64,000 nt of DNA from Tetrapyrgos nigripes. Its lineage: Eukaryota; Basidiomycota; Agaricomycetes; Agaricales; Campanellaceae. Location of the stretch: assembly GCA_013368315.1 (NCBI GenBank), contig JAACJM010000062.1:248001-312000 (forward strand), in the 5' to 3' direction. The translations under genes and the position numbers were made by a program. The notes beneath the pieces were generated by a model, which saw only the letters and a list, made by a program, of their open reading frames with translations, made no database searches and was not told the origin of the DNA. This document shows, one piece after another, positions 1-13,264 of the stretch (within the stretch, counting starts at the first letter, position 1; each line of letters opens with the position of its first letter).

Positions 1-520
1 CAGCTCAAGGATCTTTCAGAAGGTGCTTAATGGTGAACCTGGAGTGACATGCGAGAAAGGAAACTATCAAACAGTGCGTTTTCCTTACTCTACTAGTACC
101 GACTATTTATTGATGAGTAATTAGTCTTTTCGTCCTTTTCAATGCTTTCCTCGCTTCCCAACACGCTGCGACTCGCAGGTCTCACATATCCAGCTGCTCT
201 CACGCCGGGTCAACCCAGCACAGGCCAAGTGGTACTGCATATTTATCCTGAGTCAGACATGTATCTGTACTTATTGCGGCCACTCACATATCCTGTTTCG
301 CATCCGTTCGCCTTACCTACACCACCACAGCGTATCACAAACGGGTCGTTGATATCTGCAATGACCTTGTCACAGCAGCTGCTGAAGCGTTGCCGTTCCT
401 TCATTTTCTCTGTCATGGTGCGCTTACGTTTACCTCTAGCTTGCGGATCTTCTGGCTGAACCGCCGACTGGTCGGTGTTGAGTGTGACTGTAGTGTCAGT
501 GGCTTTGGAATGGTTTAATT
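1..520 (-). other. possible downstream part of the zinc-finger gene, second frame
   Basis: On the minus strand a frame runs open from about 535 down to about 245. It encodes a basic, charged stretch (a KRKR run followed by MTEKMKERQR) and then Cys-Cys and Cys-Gly-Gly residues. It could continue the zinc-finger gene at 521-1030 after a frameshift or an intron I cannot place. I see nothing recognisable on the plus strand; the open plus frame at 142-459 is Pro/Leu-rich and looks like a shadow. Confidence 0.25.
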
Positions 521-1030
521 CTATGTAAGAGAATTCAAGGAGGTGCGTACCGCGAATGCCGATAACTCGTGGCTTTCTCCCGCATCCTCAAGGTTTGTAG
601 GCAGGTCAAGGATCCGCAAGCGCAAGCTTTCGAGGAGTGGCAGTGATGTAACCTCAAGATCCGAGGCACGATGAGACCTTTGCATTTTGACATCTCTCTT
701 GATTGGCTGTGGGCATATAGGCTCAGGTGTGTTGACAAGTGAAGGAATGGGTTTTGCTTTCGGTACGTTGGCGAACATAGAGAATAGGGTTTTTTGCTTG
801 GGACCTGACTTCTGCTTGTCCCGTCTAGCTCGTGCATCGTTGCAGCTATTCGTTCCACGATGCCTCTTCAATATGGCTTCAGCCGATGCCGCACCCGGAT
901 TGACGTAGGTTCCACAGTCTGGGCATTTAACATGGCCCTTTTCATTTTTCTATCAAGGTATTAGTCTTTACATAGATCCTCGCTCTAAGCACAGTTAACT
1001 ACTCACCTCTGTAGGCTCGCCGTTTGGCAT
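521..1030 (-). CDS. C2HC zinc-finger protein, N-terminal part, two exons
   Basis: Uncharacterised small protein of 150 residues. Exon 1 is 1030-1007 (MPNGEPTE); a 57-nt intron (950-1006) has GTGAGT at its start and ends TTGATAG; exon 2 is 949-521. Joining keeps the frame and builds a clear metal-binding module near residues 12-40: EKGHVKCPDC, about 18 residues, then HRGTNSC, a Cys2-His-Cys arrangement. The rest is basic and Ser/Pro-rich, with KQKTLFSMF just after the finger. I recall similar modules at the start of long hypothetical or transposon-linked agaricomycete proteins, so this may be the surviving 5' end of a longer gene. The frame closes at 521 while another frame stays open downstream, so it may be a pseudogene. 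An upstream exon is possible, because the frame is also open 5' of this ATG. Confidence 0.5.
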
Positions 1031-1600
1031 GAGGGACGACTCGAGCAGAGATGAGAATTTCCAATTTGATTTATTGGAGCTGACTTGCTCGGAATAACTT
1101 AGTGATACTACGCAAGGTTCATTGGGTCTGGTACAAGAACGTCTTCCAGTTTTCCAACAACGGTAATTCAGTACATACATACATGTATTATAGTCTAGTT
1201 TCTTACTACCTTTGTTGCAAAGCCAAAGTTCAGGTCTGCAAAGGCGGATATGAGTTCCAAGAGTAATATCTTGCTCCCAGGCACAGCTGGGCAAGTTTCG
1301 GAGCTGGCTAAACCCTCAAACGAAGGCCAAAATCAGTCTAAAAAAAGATCATATGAAATTTTTTTTTAGGACCCGACTGACCGACTGACCGACCGACCCT
1401 ATGTCGCTCGGCAAATTCCAGCCTCCCCCTTGTGATGACGCGTCCTCTGTATGACCAATCATTTCCTTTTTGGCCTTAGCCAAGCGTGCCACCTCTATTA
1501 CAGTTTACTTTATTCTCTTCGCTCTATTACAGTCTTGTTCCATTATATATACTTATAACTACCATCAGTACACTCTCTAGTGAGCCAAAATCGATGTTTT
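1031..1600. other. intergenic, short tandem repeat, no gene seen
   Basis: About 570 bases between the zinc-finger gene and a truncated DNA transposon. At about 1374-1398 there is a short run of GACC/GACT tetramers. No reading frame with convincing composition or splice context was found. Confidence 0.5.
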
Positions 1601-1737
1601 TCCCAAGAAAAATGAGTGTGACATCATTGTTTTTCCTTTCGCGATTCAGTCTCCGTGACCACGAACATCTGGAAAAATTCGCGAGTTTTTTGGGATGTGT
1701 GATGTGTGATTCGCGAATAGAACGAAATGGTACAGTA
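1601..1737. mobile_element. right end of a TA-target MITE that truncates OYE copy 1
   Basis: The stretch ends GAACGAAATGGTACAG followed by TA at 1736-1737, the same terminus as the complete elements at 2797-3030 and 26918-27171. Immediately after the TA, OYE coding sequence begins in mid-exon at the point where intact copies read GTATTCTTTG. No matching left terminus was found upstream, so the left end and the rest of the OYE gene were deleted or rearranged. The left boundary given here is arbitrary. Confidence 0.55.
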
Positions 1738-2256
1738 TTCTTTGATTTCAGGAATGGTGAGTGGTTGGGGAGGAGGGTTTTCTTCTGGAGTACCGGGGAT
1801 CTGGGGACATTCGGGTGCGGGGATGTCACTAGCCCCAACAAGGTCGTAATTCTGGGCGTTGATGACGGCAGCATACGCATTACGCCCAAGAGCCCCTAAT
1901 TGAAGGTAGATGAAGGAGCCTTTTTTATGGACAGCGGAGGTGACCTACGCAAATTTTCGCATCAGTCAGGGAAAGAGAGGTAAGAGAATGCTTACCTCTT
2001 TCCAAGCTGCTATCTGCTCGTCGGACCAGATTCCTGGCACGAAAGGGTAGCCTTCAGCACGTGGGTCGATGAAGGTACCTTCTGCAATCAAAAGAGTTCC
2101 TGGCATACTTGCACGCTGGGCATACATCTCTTTCACGATAGGAAGCAGAATGTGCTGCTTGTTTGCGCGAAAACGCGTCAAGGGAGGGATAACAACTCTG
2201 TGTTTGAGATCAACGTCCCCGAGCTTGATTGGTTGAAATAGTTTGCTGACAGTCAT
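1738..2256 (-). pseudogene. Old Yellow Enzyme copy 1, 5' fragment
   Basis: Remnant of an OYE-family (NADH:flavin oxidoreductase, PF00724) gene. Exon 1 (2256-1996) encodes 87 residues starting MTVSKLFQPIKLGD and includes the FMN-site PLTR motif. After a 51-nt intron (1945-1995), exon 2 starts at 1944 and breaks off at 1738, inside the EIKEY segment, where a DNA-transposon terminus begins. The catalytic His/Asn/Tyr region and exons 3-4 are missing, so no functional enzyme can be made. It is very similar to copies 2 and 5 and has lost the start of the same duplicated block. It is the most decayed end of the array. Confidence 0.85.
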
Positions 2257-2796
2257 TTCGTAATTTGAGGAAGGGAAGGTAACTGGGAATAACTGAGGGA
2301 AGAAAGCTGAACTTGTGGGGTGGGTTCAAAATCTGAGGGCCATTTTATCCAAAAACTCGAAATTCCTGATTCCTCGGGGGTCGCTGACTGATCCCATACC
2401 AGAGGGAGGCTGACCGATGTTTTGAGGTCGCTGGCGAGAAGTCACATTTATTAGTAAGATCTGACTGGGGTAAGGGGCTGTAGGATTTTGTATTTCATTT
2501 CTTCCCTTTTTTGTTCCCTCATGTGGCAACCTGGATCTTGTCCGTGTACTGCCCACTTATGGTCACTTGGTTTACTTATTTGTCTCCGTACTTTATATAT
2601 CGAATCATAGCCACAGTAACCTCAGCGTTGACTCTTCCTTCTCGCTGAGGTTAGTACTTATGTCTCACTAGTATTCCTTTTGCTCATGTATATCTACAGC
2701 TGTATCTATCTGCATAGATACAGAAGAGATCAGGTCCTACAGGGGCCACTGCTTCACATGGCAAATTACAAGGCTCCTTGCTTGAAGTGTTGGATA

Positions 2797-3030
2797 CTGT
2801 CCCATTTCGTTCAATTCACGAGGGCATCATGACCATGACATGCCCTTGTGAATTTTTTGACCACAAAAAACTTCGGTGTGAGCCATGACTGAAGCTTTTT
2901 TTCGCAAAATTTCGCAAAATTTGATAGAGAAATTGCAAATTTTGGAAGGTATATTGGCAGGGATTTTGCGAATGGCTTTTCGTGATGCGTGACAGCTGAA
3001 TTTTTTTGCGAATTGAACGAAATGGGACAG
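2797..3030. mobile_element. MITE, 234 bp, TA target duplication
   Basis: The termini are inverted repeats of about 22 bp: CTGTCCCATTTCGTTCAATT at the left, and the reverse complement of the same 20 bases at the right. TA flanks both sides (2795-2796 and 3031-3032). TIR-bounded, coding-free DNA with a TA duplication fits a non-autonomous Tc1/mariner-type element. The interior is AT-rich with repeated TTTGCG/TTCGC motifs. It is part of the extra DNA of the copy 1 flank that is absent from the paralogous flanks. Confidence 0.85.
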
Positions 3031-3477
3031 TAGCAATGTTAACAGCAAAAATTGATCATTCAGTAGATAGCATAGAATACTTACAGCATTTGTAGCTACT
3101 GGCAGAAAGATGGAGAGGTCAAAAAAAGCCCACTTGCTGTTGTTGTCATTACCGTCATTGCTGTCATCACTGCTGCAAGTGGGGATGGCGCGCAAGCTCA
3201 GTTTATGGTGGTAGTGAAAGCGAGTCGACATGCTGGCATGACATCGTGGTTGTCAACGTCATTAGTCCTTGGAGTCCAGACCGAGCCTAGATACTTCGGT
3301 TGTTGGGAGTACAGTAGATACCAGTAATGAAAAGGGGTGGGAGATTGAAGCTGTGGTAACTTTTGCAACTCAATTAGAAAAGTCACGGGGTCTCCACCTA
3401 AGTTAACTCGGCCTTTAAGAGGCCTCATAACTTTCCACGTACTGCACTGGGTGCAGATGAAAATATAGTCAGTGACG

Positions 3478-3560
3478 TATTCTGAAGATATCTTGAAGAT
3501 GCTCTGATTTATCAAGATATCCTCAGTGCTTTGTAGTATCTTCAAGACATCTTCAGAATA
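3478..3560. repeat. perfect-type hairpin, 23-bp arms
   Basis: The arms at 3478-3500 and 3538-3560 are reverse complements with one mismatch, separated by 37 bases that contain a further nested GATATCTTGA/TCAAGATATC pair. Compared with the paralogous OYE flanks, this hairpin lies in about 150 bp of extra DNA bordered by similar GCACTGGGTG/GTGCTGGGTG sequences. It is probably a very small foldback insertion. Confidence 0.6.
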
Positions 3561-4367
3561 AAACACTCATCATATCTTGATGTGCATGCAGTGCTGGGTG
3601 GTTCAGAAGATCAGGTCGCTCAGCTCCTGAGTGGACTTTGAACAGATAAAAGAGCTGCAGACAAGACGTCAAACTCGAGCCATCCTCCTGAGAGAACAGT
3701 GGTATGGTCTTGAGCATAGGAGGCTTGAAGGAGGCTATCAAATTCAAATAAATTACTTTTTCTTGATATAAGATCTACTTGACGTTGACAACTGAAAGTG
3801 TTTGCATTGAACAAAAATGCAACTAACGAGTTGTGCATAACCTGGAACATACCATTTCATAGATTTAGACAAACAAACACTGTCTTCACCCTGAGCACTT
3901 GAAGATGCAACCAATCTTCAACATTGAACTTGTCCTTTCTTGATGTGACCTTCATAGCACTGCTTTCTTGTGCAAATAAGGAGGAACTTCTTCAACAGTC
4001 TGACACTGAGCATACCCCACCATCTGACACTTGTATCCACGCAGATCCAGCTTTTGTCTACCACTCTTAGCAGGAATATGAGCAAATCCAACGCTTCCAA
4101 ACAGAGCAAGGTGAGAGACATTTTGGGGTTGTCTGGATCACTTCTCCTCAGGTATGATTCCCTTCATGTTAGGCATCAAGTTGTTTACATATGTGAACAT
4201 CATCATTGCCTGTCCCCACCATTGAGGAGGTAAGTTGGCATTGAATAGCATAGCCCTGGTCCCATTTAAAATCACTCCTATTCCTCTCTCAGCTTTTCCA
4301 TTTGACAGGGACAAATATGGTGCAGTGAACTCATGGAGGATTCCATGTTTGGTCATCCAGTTCTTGA

Positions 4368-4738
4368 CAAGGGGGTCCAAAAAAAAAGTTGGAAAAAAAT
4401 TTAGTGCCTCAGTCAAGGAACCTACCTACCTTACCTTCTATATAAGGTAAGTTCACATGAGTTTACCTGCCAAATATAGTATGTGCACATGACCTCAAGT
4501 CTCGTGCTTTGCTGGACAGTTGGAACCTTACCTGGCTCACGCTCAGAGATACTGCATAATTGTCATAAAACATCTGGTGAGGATATATTTATTTATGTTT
4601 AACTTCACAGCTCACCAGATTGACACCTGCCAGCATGCTTGCCAGCTCCAATTAGTCAGTAAAAAAAAATTTAAGGGCTTCACCAGGGAACCTACCTACC
4701 TAGCCCCAGTACAGGATTCTCCAGCCTGGACCCCCTTG
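4368..4738. mobile_element. hAT-type MITE, 371 bp, inside copia integrase
   Basis: The ends are the inverted repeats CAAGGGGGTCCA (4368-4379) and TGGACCCCCTTG (4727-4738). The flanking octamers GTTCTTGA (4360-4367) and GTCCTTGA (4739-4746) differ at one base and look like an 8-bp target duplication, the hAT hallmark. The copia integrase frame stops on entering the element and resumes on the far side. Removing the element plus one octamer puts the two halves back in the same frame. Inside there are two copies of an AACCTACCTACCT-containing direct repeat (about 4390-4437 and 4655-4705). Confidence 0.8.
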
Positions 4739-6797
4739 GTCCTTGAACACTTGGGAACAGAATTCAGGTGCGTTATCTGTCCTGATCCTCTTCAACTTAT
4801 TCCCAGTCTGCGTCTTGGGCATCACTCATCTGGCCTCCAACTTCGCAACCATGGTTTCCACTTTGCGATCCTTGGTTAGGTCAACCATATCCCTCAAGGT
4901 CCCAGCATCTGTACTGAAGAGCATGTATTTGTTCCCTCCAATTGATATGACTTGAGCAGGCCCCCATATGTCAATATACCACCGAAAATTCGCTTCAGTG
5001 ACAACCTCAGAACTATCGGGATGGGGTTGTTTGTTTGTATGGGCCCTCCTGCAATCCTCACAGCAGCCCATCACCTTTTGAGCCTGTTTCACCTCAGGCA
5101 TCTCATCAAGTATTTCATGCATGCCCTTGATGCATTCTGGCATGATATGTCTGCCTGCTCAATGAAGGAAATGAATGTCCACAGGTAGAGTTGTCGCCAT
5201 TGCAGTTGTAATGTCTGCATTAACCACTTCTGCATCTAGAACATAGACTCCTCCTTCCAGGAATGGTTTGAATATCCCTACTCCTTTTCCGTTGTTGAAG
5301 GTCATGATCCCATTCACCTGGCAGATATTGTACCTGAGCTTGTCAAGGGTCCCAGTGGAGAGGAGATTGTTAGAGACATTCGGAGCATGGAGGGTGTTTT
5401 TGAATGCGAGGATACATGGCTTTCCTCTGTACATGACCTTCACCTGTACCTCCCCTTTCCCAACAATATCAAGTGCAACTCCTTCATGAGAAGAGTCTCC
5501 TTCTTCTATATGTGGCATATAGGACTTGGAAAATTGTTTGTCCTTGAAGAAGTGGTGTGACGCACCTGAGTCAGCAAGTATATGAATATGGGATTGATTG
5601 AGGTGAGATTTCGAAGTGGAATTTGTATTGAGAGCAAGGGCTACAACTCTCATGTTGGTCTCGTTCAAGGATTGGTTTGATGTCATGGCATTGTTTGCCG
5701 ATGGGGAAGACGTATCCTTCTTCCCTTTCCACCATGTGGGATATTGACCTTGTTTTCCACCTCCTTCCCAGAAACAGTTCTTGATGGTGTGTCCCTGCCA
5801 TTTACACTTTGGGTTTGAACATAGGAGATTTGGATTGGTTGGCCCCTTCCTGGTATTCATCATGCTCATCTTCTTTGTCAATTCCTTCACCTGAGCTTGC
5901 AGTGCAGCCACCTTGTCCATTCCCAGAATACCATTCTGACCATCACTTCCTCCTCCCATAAGCCTAACATGTTCTTGGAGACATCCAGCTGTGACATTGA
6001 ACAACATAAGTGGGTCTGATAAGAGGGTGCTGGTGACTGGGATCCATTCAGGAGTACAAGGAAACGAATCAAGGAACATGGTCAGGAATTTGGTATCACT
6101 GAAGTCAGCTCCCATGTCCTCTGCTTGTCTTTGCAAGGTTCAGTACTTGGCAGCGTAACTGTTCTCTCCAGTAACATTTCCCTTGATGTAACAACACTCT
6201 CGCAATGTGTCCTCCTTCCTCTGTCAAGCAAGGTGGCTAACTATGGTATATTCCTTACAGAGAAATTCCCACAGCTCATGGGACTTCTTCCCTGATTTGA
6301 AACCAAGGGAGTATGGGTCTTTGATGTTGTCCCAGAGTGTTAGGTAGGCCACCGACTCATGGATGTCATACTCGGGGTAGTCTGGGTGAGGATTGCTGAT
6401 AGGAGTGGGTTGCAGTGATACATTTGGGTCACTTGGTTTGACAGGTATAACAACCTTCCCTTCTCAATATATATTCAACCCCTTTAGCTTTCCACAACAC
6501 ATCATCAACTCTACCCAGGAGATGTAATTTTCTCCATTAAACTTCATGTCTTCAGGAAGCTCCTGGATTGTTGTGTAGTTACTTGGGTTCCCAATCAAAT
6601 TACTGGACAGGGTGGGGATCATGTGAGGAACAGGAGAGATCTGCAATGGTAATTGAGATGTGGTAGGAGTTTGTGAGATGATAGGAGGGGAAACAGTATC
6701 AGTAGTATCGTCAGAGCTTGTAGCTCTCACAGTTTTGGACATAAGATGTTTGGTGAGTCAATGGTATATAGATCTTCATGGTAGCGCTTAGGGCACA

Positions 6798-6809
6798 GGG
6801 CCCATAACC
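6798..6809 (-). promoter_or_regulatory. copia primer-binding site (half-tRNA-iMet type)
   Basis: On the minus strand GGTTATGGGCCC directly follows the LTR end. It is complementary to the anticodon-loop region of eukaryotic initiator tRNA-Met (CAUAACC), the type of site used by Drosophila copia with a half-tRNA. The same 12 bases are the primer site of the young copia element at 62754-62765. Confidence 0.7.
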
Positions 6810-7052
6810 TGTAAGAAAGAGTACACGTAAGTAACAGTGTATGAATAGTACCCAGGAGTCCATGAAGATAGTGGAAACAACTAATATTGAACTACAGTAC
6901 CTGTAAGAAAGAGTACACATAAGTAACAGTGTGCGAATAGTACTGTAGTGATAAATATGGTTAGTATCAAGTAAATAAAAGAATGTAAGAGATACGTATC
7001 CCAGGAGTCCATGAAGATAGTGGAAACAACTGGAGTATTAGGTACGGTACAG
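6810..7052. repeat. two partial tandem LTR-like copies of the old copia element
   Basis: Copy one (about 6810-6900) and copy two (about 6902-7052) both start TGTAAGAAAGAGTACAC and share CCCAGGAGTCCATGAAGATA and GTGGAAACAACT. Copy one lacks the central part of copy two. They sit exactly where the 5' LTR of the degraded copia element should be, so they are probably a rearranged, duplicated LTR. Confidence 0.6.
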
Positions 7053-7199
7053 TCTGGTATATGTGAGGCAGATGTACAAATGCAGATCACAAATAAGGTA
7101 CCTGAGGAAAGAAGGAAAAAGGAATCCCTAACTGGGGACTCTCATTCTTGACAAAGAAGATTAGTGATATATTTACAAATGGATGAAGTTTGCGACATA

Positions 7200-7560
7200 C
7201 CAATGATGCCGACCTTCAATACAGGCCCAGGAAGCTCAATATCATATATTACCAATGGGCAACAGTGCCAGGCCTGAGAACTGTCGTTGCTGTAAGATTG
7301 CATTCTCAAAATGTACCGCAGAATAACTCACCATGCACCACAAATACAGGTTAGTTATAATCAAGTCCTCCGTCTCCTTGGTGCAAACTGAAAAGTTCTT
7401 GCAGCAAGGACAGCAAAGCAATTTTTTCCTGCAAAGACAGTCTGCCTGAGAGATGAAACATTGGGTACTGTATGTCCTGATCCACCCCCTACACATTGTG
7501 AGATGTGATGGAAAGAAAACGTCTCTAGATCCAGTGACCGACAAAACGGATGTCACCCCC
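7200..7560 (-). repeat. exon-like segment, copy A of duplicated block
   Basis: This matches 13265-13730 (copy B). On the minus strand both copies preserve a frame containing KIALLS, LQEL and QGDGGLDYN, followed by a GTGAGT-like donor; copy A carries a stop after LDYN. I do not recognise the protein. It lies 3' of OYE copies 2 and 5 in the same position and marks the downstream limit of the duplicated unit. It is probably a fragment of a neighbouring gene carried along with the duplication. Confidence 0.45.
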
Positions 7561-7858
7561 TAATTGACACGGGGGTGACAGGTCACTGTCTCAAGCGCAA
7601 CTTGGAAAATGCAAAAAATAAATAAATAATATATACTATACTAGTAATTGGTTCCTTATGGAATACTACAAGTACATAGTTCAAGTCTACAAGCTTGGCG
7701 GCCGTCGCTTCGCTCTGGCTTCCTGGTAGATAGCTGGGAAGGCGGCAGAGAAAGAGGGGCTAGGCAAACAACTGCAAATATGTTTCTTAAAAGGGAAATC
7801 ATTTCCTAAAAAGGGCATATGAAAAGGCGCCAAAGTTTATAAAGTGTTTGATAATCTA

Positions 7859-8100
7859 CAGTGGCGGCCGTTGAAAATGCACTGTTCAAAAAAGGCAACA
7901 TTTTCCCATCTGCATATCTGAGGGAGAAACCGTCTGAAATCCGGCCACACAATGGCAACACATCCTAAAGTGAACATTCCAACGTCGGGCATAGTCACAG
8001 GTAGTCGAGCCTCAAACCCCTGTCAAGTCTTTTTGTCAATATTCATTGTACGCCGTGAGTTGCCTTTTTGGGACAGTGACATTTTCAACGGCCGCCACTG
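7859..8100. mobile_element. inverted-repeat element, 242 bp (hAT-like ends)
   Basis: The ends are perfect 21-bp inverted repeats starting CAGTGGCGGCCGTTGAAA, and similarity continues inward through AAAAAGGCAAC for about 42 bp. No 8-bp target duplication is visible directly at these ends. Alignment with the paralogous block (13740-13770) shows about 415 bp of extra DNA here (about 7692-8107) flanked by TACA. The visible element may therefore be nested in, or the right part of, a larger one whose left end reads TTGGCGGCCGTCG at about 7694. Confidence 0.7.
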
Positions 8101-8171
8101 TGTGGCCACTGTACATTTCTACCAAGTCCTGGAACAATTCTGCATAAATTACATTGTCCGGGATGCTCGCC

Positions 8172-9517
<1,346 letters not shown>

Positions 9518-10400
9518 TTCGCAATTTGAGGAAGGGAAGGTAACTGGGAATAACTGAGGGAAGAAGCTGAAGTCAAGCTGAACGTGTGGGGTGGGTTCAA
9601 AATCTGAGGGCCATTTTATCCAAAAAGTCGAAATTCCCGATTCCACGGGGGTCGCTGACTGATCCCATACCAGAGGGAGGCTGACTGATGTTCTGAGGTC
9701 GCTGGCGAGGCCTGAACATCTGAGTCAGCCCAGGGTCGAGGAGAAGTCACATTGATTAGTAAGATCTGACTTTCCGCGTACTGAGTGGTTCGGAAGACCA
9801 GGTCGCTCAGCTCCTGGGCGGACTTCGAACAAATAAAAGAGCTGCGGACAAGACGTCGAACTCGAGCCATCCTCCCGAGAGAACAGTGGTACGGTCTTGA
9901 GCATAGGAGGCTTGAAGGAGGCTATCAAATTCAAATAAATTACTGATCTACTTGACGTTGACAACTGAAAGTGCTGGCATTGAATAAAAACGCAACTAAC
10001 GAGTTGTGCATAATCTGGAACGTACCAATTCACAGATTTAGACAAACAAACACCGTCTTCACCCTGAGCACTCGAAGACGCAACCAATCTTCAACATTGA
10101 ACTTGTCCTTTTCTGATGCGACCTTCATAGAACTGCTTTCTCGTGCAAACAAGGAGGAACTTCTTCGACGGTCTGACACTGAGTCCAGATATCCCGTGCC
10201 GAGCTAATGAAGAAAAAAAAGTGAGCGAGGCAATTTTGTTCATGACAGGAATCAACTCACAGTTTATTCGCTCTGACTACCAGGAGAATATCATATTTGA
10301 GAGTTTATTCGCGCAGAATGAAAGAGCCCGAAGGAGCAGCGGGACTATAGTATACAGGCTAATAGTCCATGAATGATGGTGATGGTAAGGAAACAAAACG
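9518..10400. repeat. duplicated OYE 5'-flank block, copy 2
   Basis: Intergenic block upstream of OYE copy 2, homologous to 15174-15960 and, interrupted, to 2257-4011. It ends where the truncated OYE copy 3 begins. Copy 5's block ends with a short remnant of the same junction (AACAAAACGTGCCGCC), which shows that the duplicated unit included the edge of copy 3. No gene is supported in it; open frames here are not conserved between copies. Confidence 0.7.
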
Positions 10401-10834
10401 TGTCGCCTTGCGGAGAGATGGATATCTCTGGCTGAGACAACATCGCAAGAAGGGTTCTCGGCTGTGAGTGCACTAGCATGCGCATATGTAGGACCCTTTT
10501 CCGTGTACAGAAGTGACCTGACCAAATTTTGGCGCCAGTACGGAAGATAAGAAGTAGATATTGAACCCTGGCTCACCTCTTTCCACTCTGCTATCTGCTC
10601 ATCAGACCATATTCCTGGTGCATATGCATAACCTCCAGCACGTCCATGGATCAAAGTAGCTTCCGAAATCAAGAGTGTCCCAGGAGTACTCGCCCGTTGG
10701 GCATACATCTCCTTCACAGTAGGAAGGGGAATATGCTTCTCGTTAGCACGGAAACGACTCAAAGGAGCCAATGCAACCCTATATTGAAGAGCAACGTCTC
10801 CAAGTTTGATGGGATGAAAGAGTTTGCTGGACAT
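10392..10834 (-). pseudogene. Old Yellow Enzyme copy 3, 5' fragment
   Basis: Exon 1 (from the ATG at 10834 to about 10577) encodes MSSKLFHPIKLGD with PLSR where the other copies have PLTR, and is intact. After an intron ending TTGGTCAG, exon 2 begins with a VTSVHGKGS-like segment but reaches a stop within about 15 codons. Scraps of later coding sequence (a SARDIHLS-like segment near 10410-10440) remain before homology ends. Exons with the catalytic His/Asn/Tyr motif are missing. It is closer to copy 4 than to copies 1, 2 and 5, judging by the [14 protein letters not shown] segment, so it belongs to a second OYE subgroup. Confidence 0.8.
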
Positions 10835-11121
10835 TTTTAAAAATTTTGCTGGTGGGCATTTTGCAATATCGTCGTGAGGGAATTGAACATGTGTTTTATC
10901 GGACGGCTTTGATCATGAGCAGAGACGACCGTCACCCTTTTCCGGCGCGGTGTATCCTATCTATCTATCTATCTTGACCGTCACGAGTAGAATATGGAGA
11001 ATGTAAAGGAAAAAACTGTTGTTGGTTCATTGTGTAATAGAAATACAACTGAAAGGTCTAGTTCAAGTATAGTCTACATTCTATAAACGTTGTCCGGTCT
11101 AGGTACTCGCCCTAAGGCTTA

Positions 11122-12545
<1,424 letters not shown>

Positions 12546-12794
12546 TGCCAGTTCATGGACTCCATGAGCGACCGATCGGTTGACTGAGAGATTGTTCAGC
12601 AGTTCCTCGTCACTGGCCAGCATCTTCAGGGGGCACACATCCAGAGTCATGGCCTCAATCGTTTACAAGTCTAAATTGGTAATCCATCTTAGCAATTGCC
12701 AATTGACACCCTTAGTAATGAATCAGGTACCGCTTACGGAGCCACCCGGAGGAGTGCGCATTTAGAAGCAACGCTGTGACTCTGTACCGTTTTA

Positions 12795-13015
12795 CGAGTC
12801 CTATTTATAGGACGAGTCTTATTGTGGGCTCAAATGGCCGCATTTTCGTATCCCAGGAAAATATATCCTATTCTGTCAGCTCGGCAAACTCGGCACTAAG
12901 CACCTTCTCCGCAAATTCTCCGCTACTCTCTTAAGCTTTCGTCAAGCAACGAACCAGCGCTCAGCGCTCAGTGCCCAGTCCATGACCCACATCTACCTCT
13001 TCAGAGTCAATTGCG
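12795..13015. repeat. segment repeated in inverted orientation at 63561-63950
   Basis: The reverse complement of 63561-63950 matches this stretch along nearly its whole length. Shared landmarks are GAGTCCTATTTATAG, ACTCGGCACTAAGCACCTTC, GCTCAGCGCTCAGT and ACATCTACCTCTTCAGAGTC. The distal copy carries an extra MITE. It lies upstream of OYE copy 4 and has no convincing coding frame. Confidence 0.7.
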
Positions 13016-13264
13016 TGTTGTGCAATGAACCTGCCGCTGTATACAGTGGCCCTCACCGACATATTCACTTGTCAGAGGTCGTCGACCTCGAACATAGTAC
13101 ATTGGCCAATGGCGATAGCCTGAGAATACGTCTGCACAATTTGCGACCGAAGAGCTTCATGCTGACAGTAAGCGGTTGATAGTTAAGCTCTCAACAATGC
13201 ATATCGAGTGCCTCCGTAGCCTTGGCTATTTGAAAGAAGATTAGTGATACCTTTACAATTGGAT

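Larger units (their letters stand above)
2257..4011. repeat. duplicated OYE 5'-flank block, copy 1, with inserts
   Basis: Non-coding block upstream of OYE copy 1. It matches the 5' flanks of copy 2 (9518-10400) and copy 5 (15174-15960). Shared landmarks are the GTCACATTGATTAGTAAGATC-like segment, the GGAGGCTTGAAGGAGG segment and AAGGAGGAACTTCTTC near the end. This copy is expanded by about 1.1 kb between about 2463 and 3596; the extra DNA includes the MITE at 2797-3030 and a hairpin at 3478-3560. The block stops at about 4011, where copia sequence begins. No gene seen. Confidence 0.7.
4012..7052 (-). mobile_element. degraded Ty1/copia retrotransposon
   Basis: Reading on the minus strand, in order: an LTR-like repeat (7052-6810), a primer-binding site (6809-6798), gag starting at the ATG at 6742, a CCHC knuckle (CKWQGHTIKNC, near 5800-5765), the aspartic protease motif DSGASHH (near 5570), the pre-integrase CEDC, and the integrase core with RTDNAPEF and LSNGKAERG. 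It then runs to a KLDLRGYKC segment near 4050 and is cut off at about 4012. Reverse transcriptase and RNase H are absent. In-frame stops occur in gag (for example near 6230 and 6140). The integrase is split by a MITE at 4368-4738. The truncation joins directly to the duplicated OYE flank, so the 3' half was lost after insertion. Confidence 0.85.

Noticed and set aside
1374..1398. GACC/GACT tetramer run as a possible regulatory array
   Set aside because: Only about six imperfect units with no conservation elsewhere in the window.
4235..5489. Several plus-strand frames across the old copia element
   Set aside because: They lie opposite recognisable minus-strand gag, protease and integrase coding and have no family features.
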